Shown one piece after another: positions 63,611 to 64,000 of a DNA stretch of 64,000 nt (positions within the stretch are counted from its first letter, which is position 1; each line of letters opens with the position of its first letter). Made by a program: the position numbers and the translations under genes. Source of the stretch: JAVKSL01 sp039583695 (GTDB taxonomy: Bacteria; Actinomycetota; Acidimicrobiia; Acidimicrobiales; JAJPHD01); assembly GCA_039583695.1 (NCBI GenBank), contig JAVKSL010000008.1, forward strand, positions 6,878 to 70,877, read 5' to 3'. A model generated the notes under the pieces. It did no database searches, had not been told where the DNA came from, and was given only the letters and a program-made list of their open reading frames with translations.

Positions 63611-64000
63611 TCACGGTAGACGTGAGATCGGGAGAGAGAACACCACGACGGTGCCCCCGCCCGGGTTGTCCTCCACCCTGATCTGACCTCCCTGTACCTC
63701 CACAAACGCCTTGGCTATGGCTAGGCCCACACCGGCACCCGGGGAGCTGGTCTCAAGTCGGTCCGGATCATGGCCCTCGAGGCGATGAAAGGCTTCGAAG
63801 ACATCGGCCCTCTTGGCTGGCGGTATGCCAGGGCCGCAGTCGGCGACGCTCAGCTCGACCATGCCGTGGCGCTCTCTGGCTTCGATGTGGATCCGGGGTG
63901 CTCCGGTCTCGGCACTTCCGGTCTCGGCACCGGTCTCGTCGGCACCGGTCTCGTCGGCACCGGTCTCGTCGGCACCGGTCTCGTCGGCACCGGTCTCGTC
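63611..64000 (-). CDS. kdpD: Sensor histidine kinase, KdpD C-terminal part (cut by window edge)
   Basis: 130 residues visible of the C-terminal HATPase domain. G1 DCGPGIPPAKRADVFEAFHR, G2 region SSPGAGVGLAIAKAFVE, then GGQIRVEDNPGGGTVVVFSLP, as in KdpD. Upstream of G1 the chain reads through ETGAD repeats (15-bp units) that run off the window, inserted before the strand IHIEARERHG. The KdpD sensor and dimerisation parts lie beyond the edge, so the name rests on context and this motif set. Confidence 0.78.
   Translation of the reverse strand, partial: DETGADETGADETGADETGADETGAETGSAETGAPRIHIEARERHGMVELSVADCGPGIPPAKRADVFEAFHRLEGHDPDRLETSSPGAGVGLAIAKAFVEVQGGQIRVEDNPGGGTVVVFSLPISRLP
63926..64000 (-). 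repeat. 15-bp minisatellite in kdpD, at least five units
   Basis: Five GGCACCGGTCTCGTC units (plus-strand reading) run to the window end. On the coding strand they encode DETGA repeats inside or beside the ATPase domain. Confidence 0.93.

Overview
High-GC DNA densely packed with genes. GTGA/ATGA stop-start overlaps are frequent and the gene content is that of an actinomycete: SigR/RsrA-type sigma and anti-sigma pair, metalloprotease-tilS-hpt-ftsH-fol operon, ino1 next to a PadR regulator and a DUF5318 protein, clpS-DUF2017, glnE, and a sortase with its substrate. The composition and a selenocysteine tRNA suggest Actinomycetota outside the best-known genera, plausibly an Acidimicrobiia-like lineage; that placement is an inference. 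I see no prophage, transposase, rRNA or CRISPR array.

Layout. 1-3.9 kb: sugar-acid type dehydratase plus aldehyde dehydrogenase (cut by the left edge), and two small VOC/ABM proteins. 3.9-13 kb: peptide deformylase, SigR/RsrA-like pair, DUF2342 metalloprotease, a TilS-Hpt fusion, FtsH, and the folate genes folE-folP-X-folB-folK, where X looks like a dual-specificity phosphatase that has lost its catalytic cysteine. 13-20 kb: iron-permease-like protein, MarR regulator with a giant fused heterodimer-type ABC exporter, and a secreted CAP/CWB2 protein. 20-29 kb: P450, MFS transporter, GlnE, NAD synthetase, group 2 sigma factor, tRNA-Sec. 29.5-35 kb: HAD hydrolase, LPFTG surface protein, sortase, FnIII surface protein, STAS antagonist and RsbW-like kinase. 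35-42 kb: potassium block (two TrkA proteins, a KimA-like permease), DtxR-type regulator and H+-pyrophosphatase. 42-48.6 kb: topA-tmk-holB and CCA-adding enzyme. 48.6-51.3 kb: glnB-amtB and a divergent membrane protein sharing GlnR-like boxes. 51.4-54.6 kb: methyltransferase, ino1-padR, DUF5318. 54.7-57.9 kb: panB, clpS, DUF2017, degV, plsY. 58-64 kb: kdpE opposite a kdpFABC operon that carries a small leader ORF, a downstream OB-fold gene, and kdpD running off the right edge.

The most unusual signals are: (i) a 106-bp near-palindromic element in two copies 38 kb apart (99/106 identical), one of which supplies the last 21 codons of ino1 and the other the start of the iron-permease gene; (ii) a shared OB-fold module attached to two unrelated potassium transport systems (fused to the KimA-like permease and standing alone after kdpC); (iii) a 14-bp tandem repeat that builds a relay of three ATGA stop-start couplings between the anti-sigma factor and the metalloprotease; (iv) the apparent pseudophosphatase in the folate operon; (v) many in-frame minisatellites confined to protein linkers and tails.
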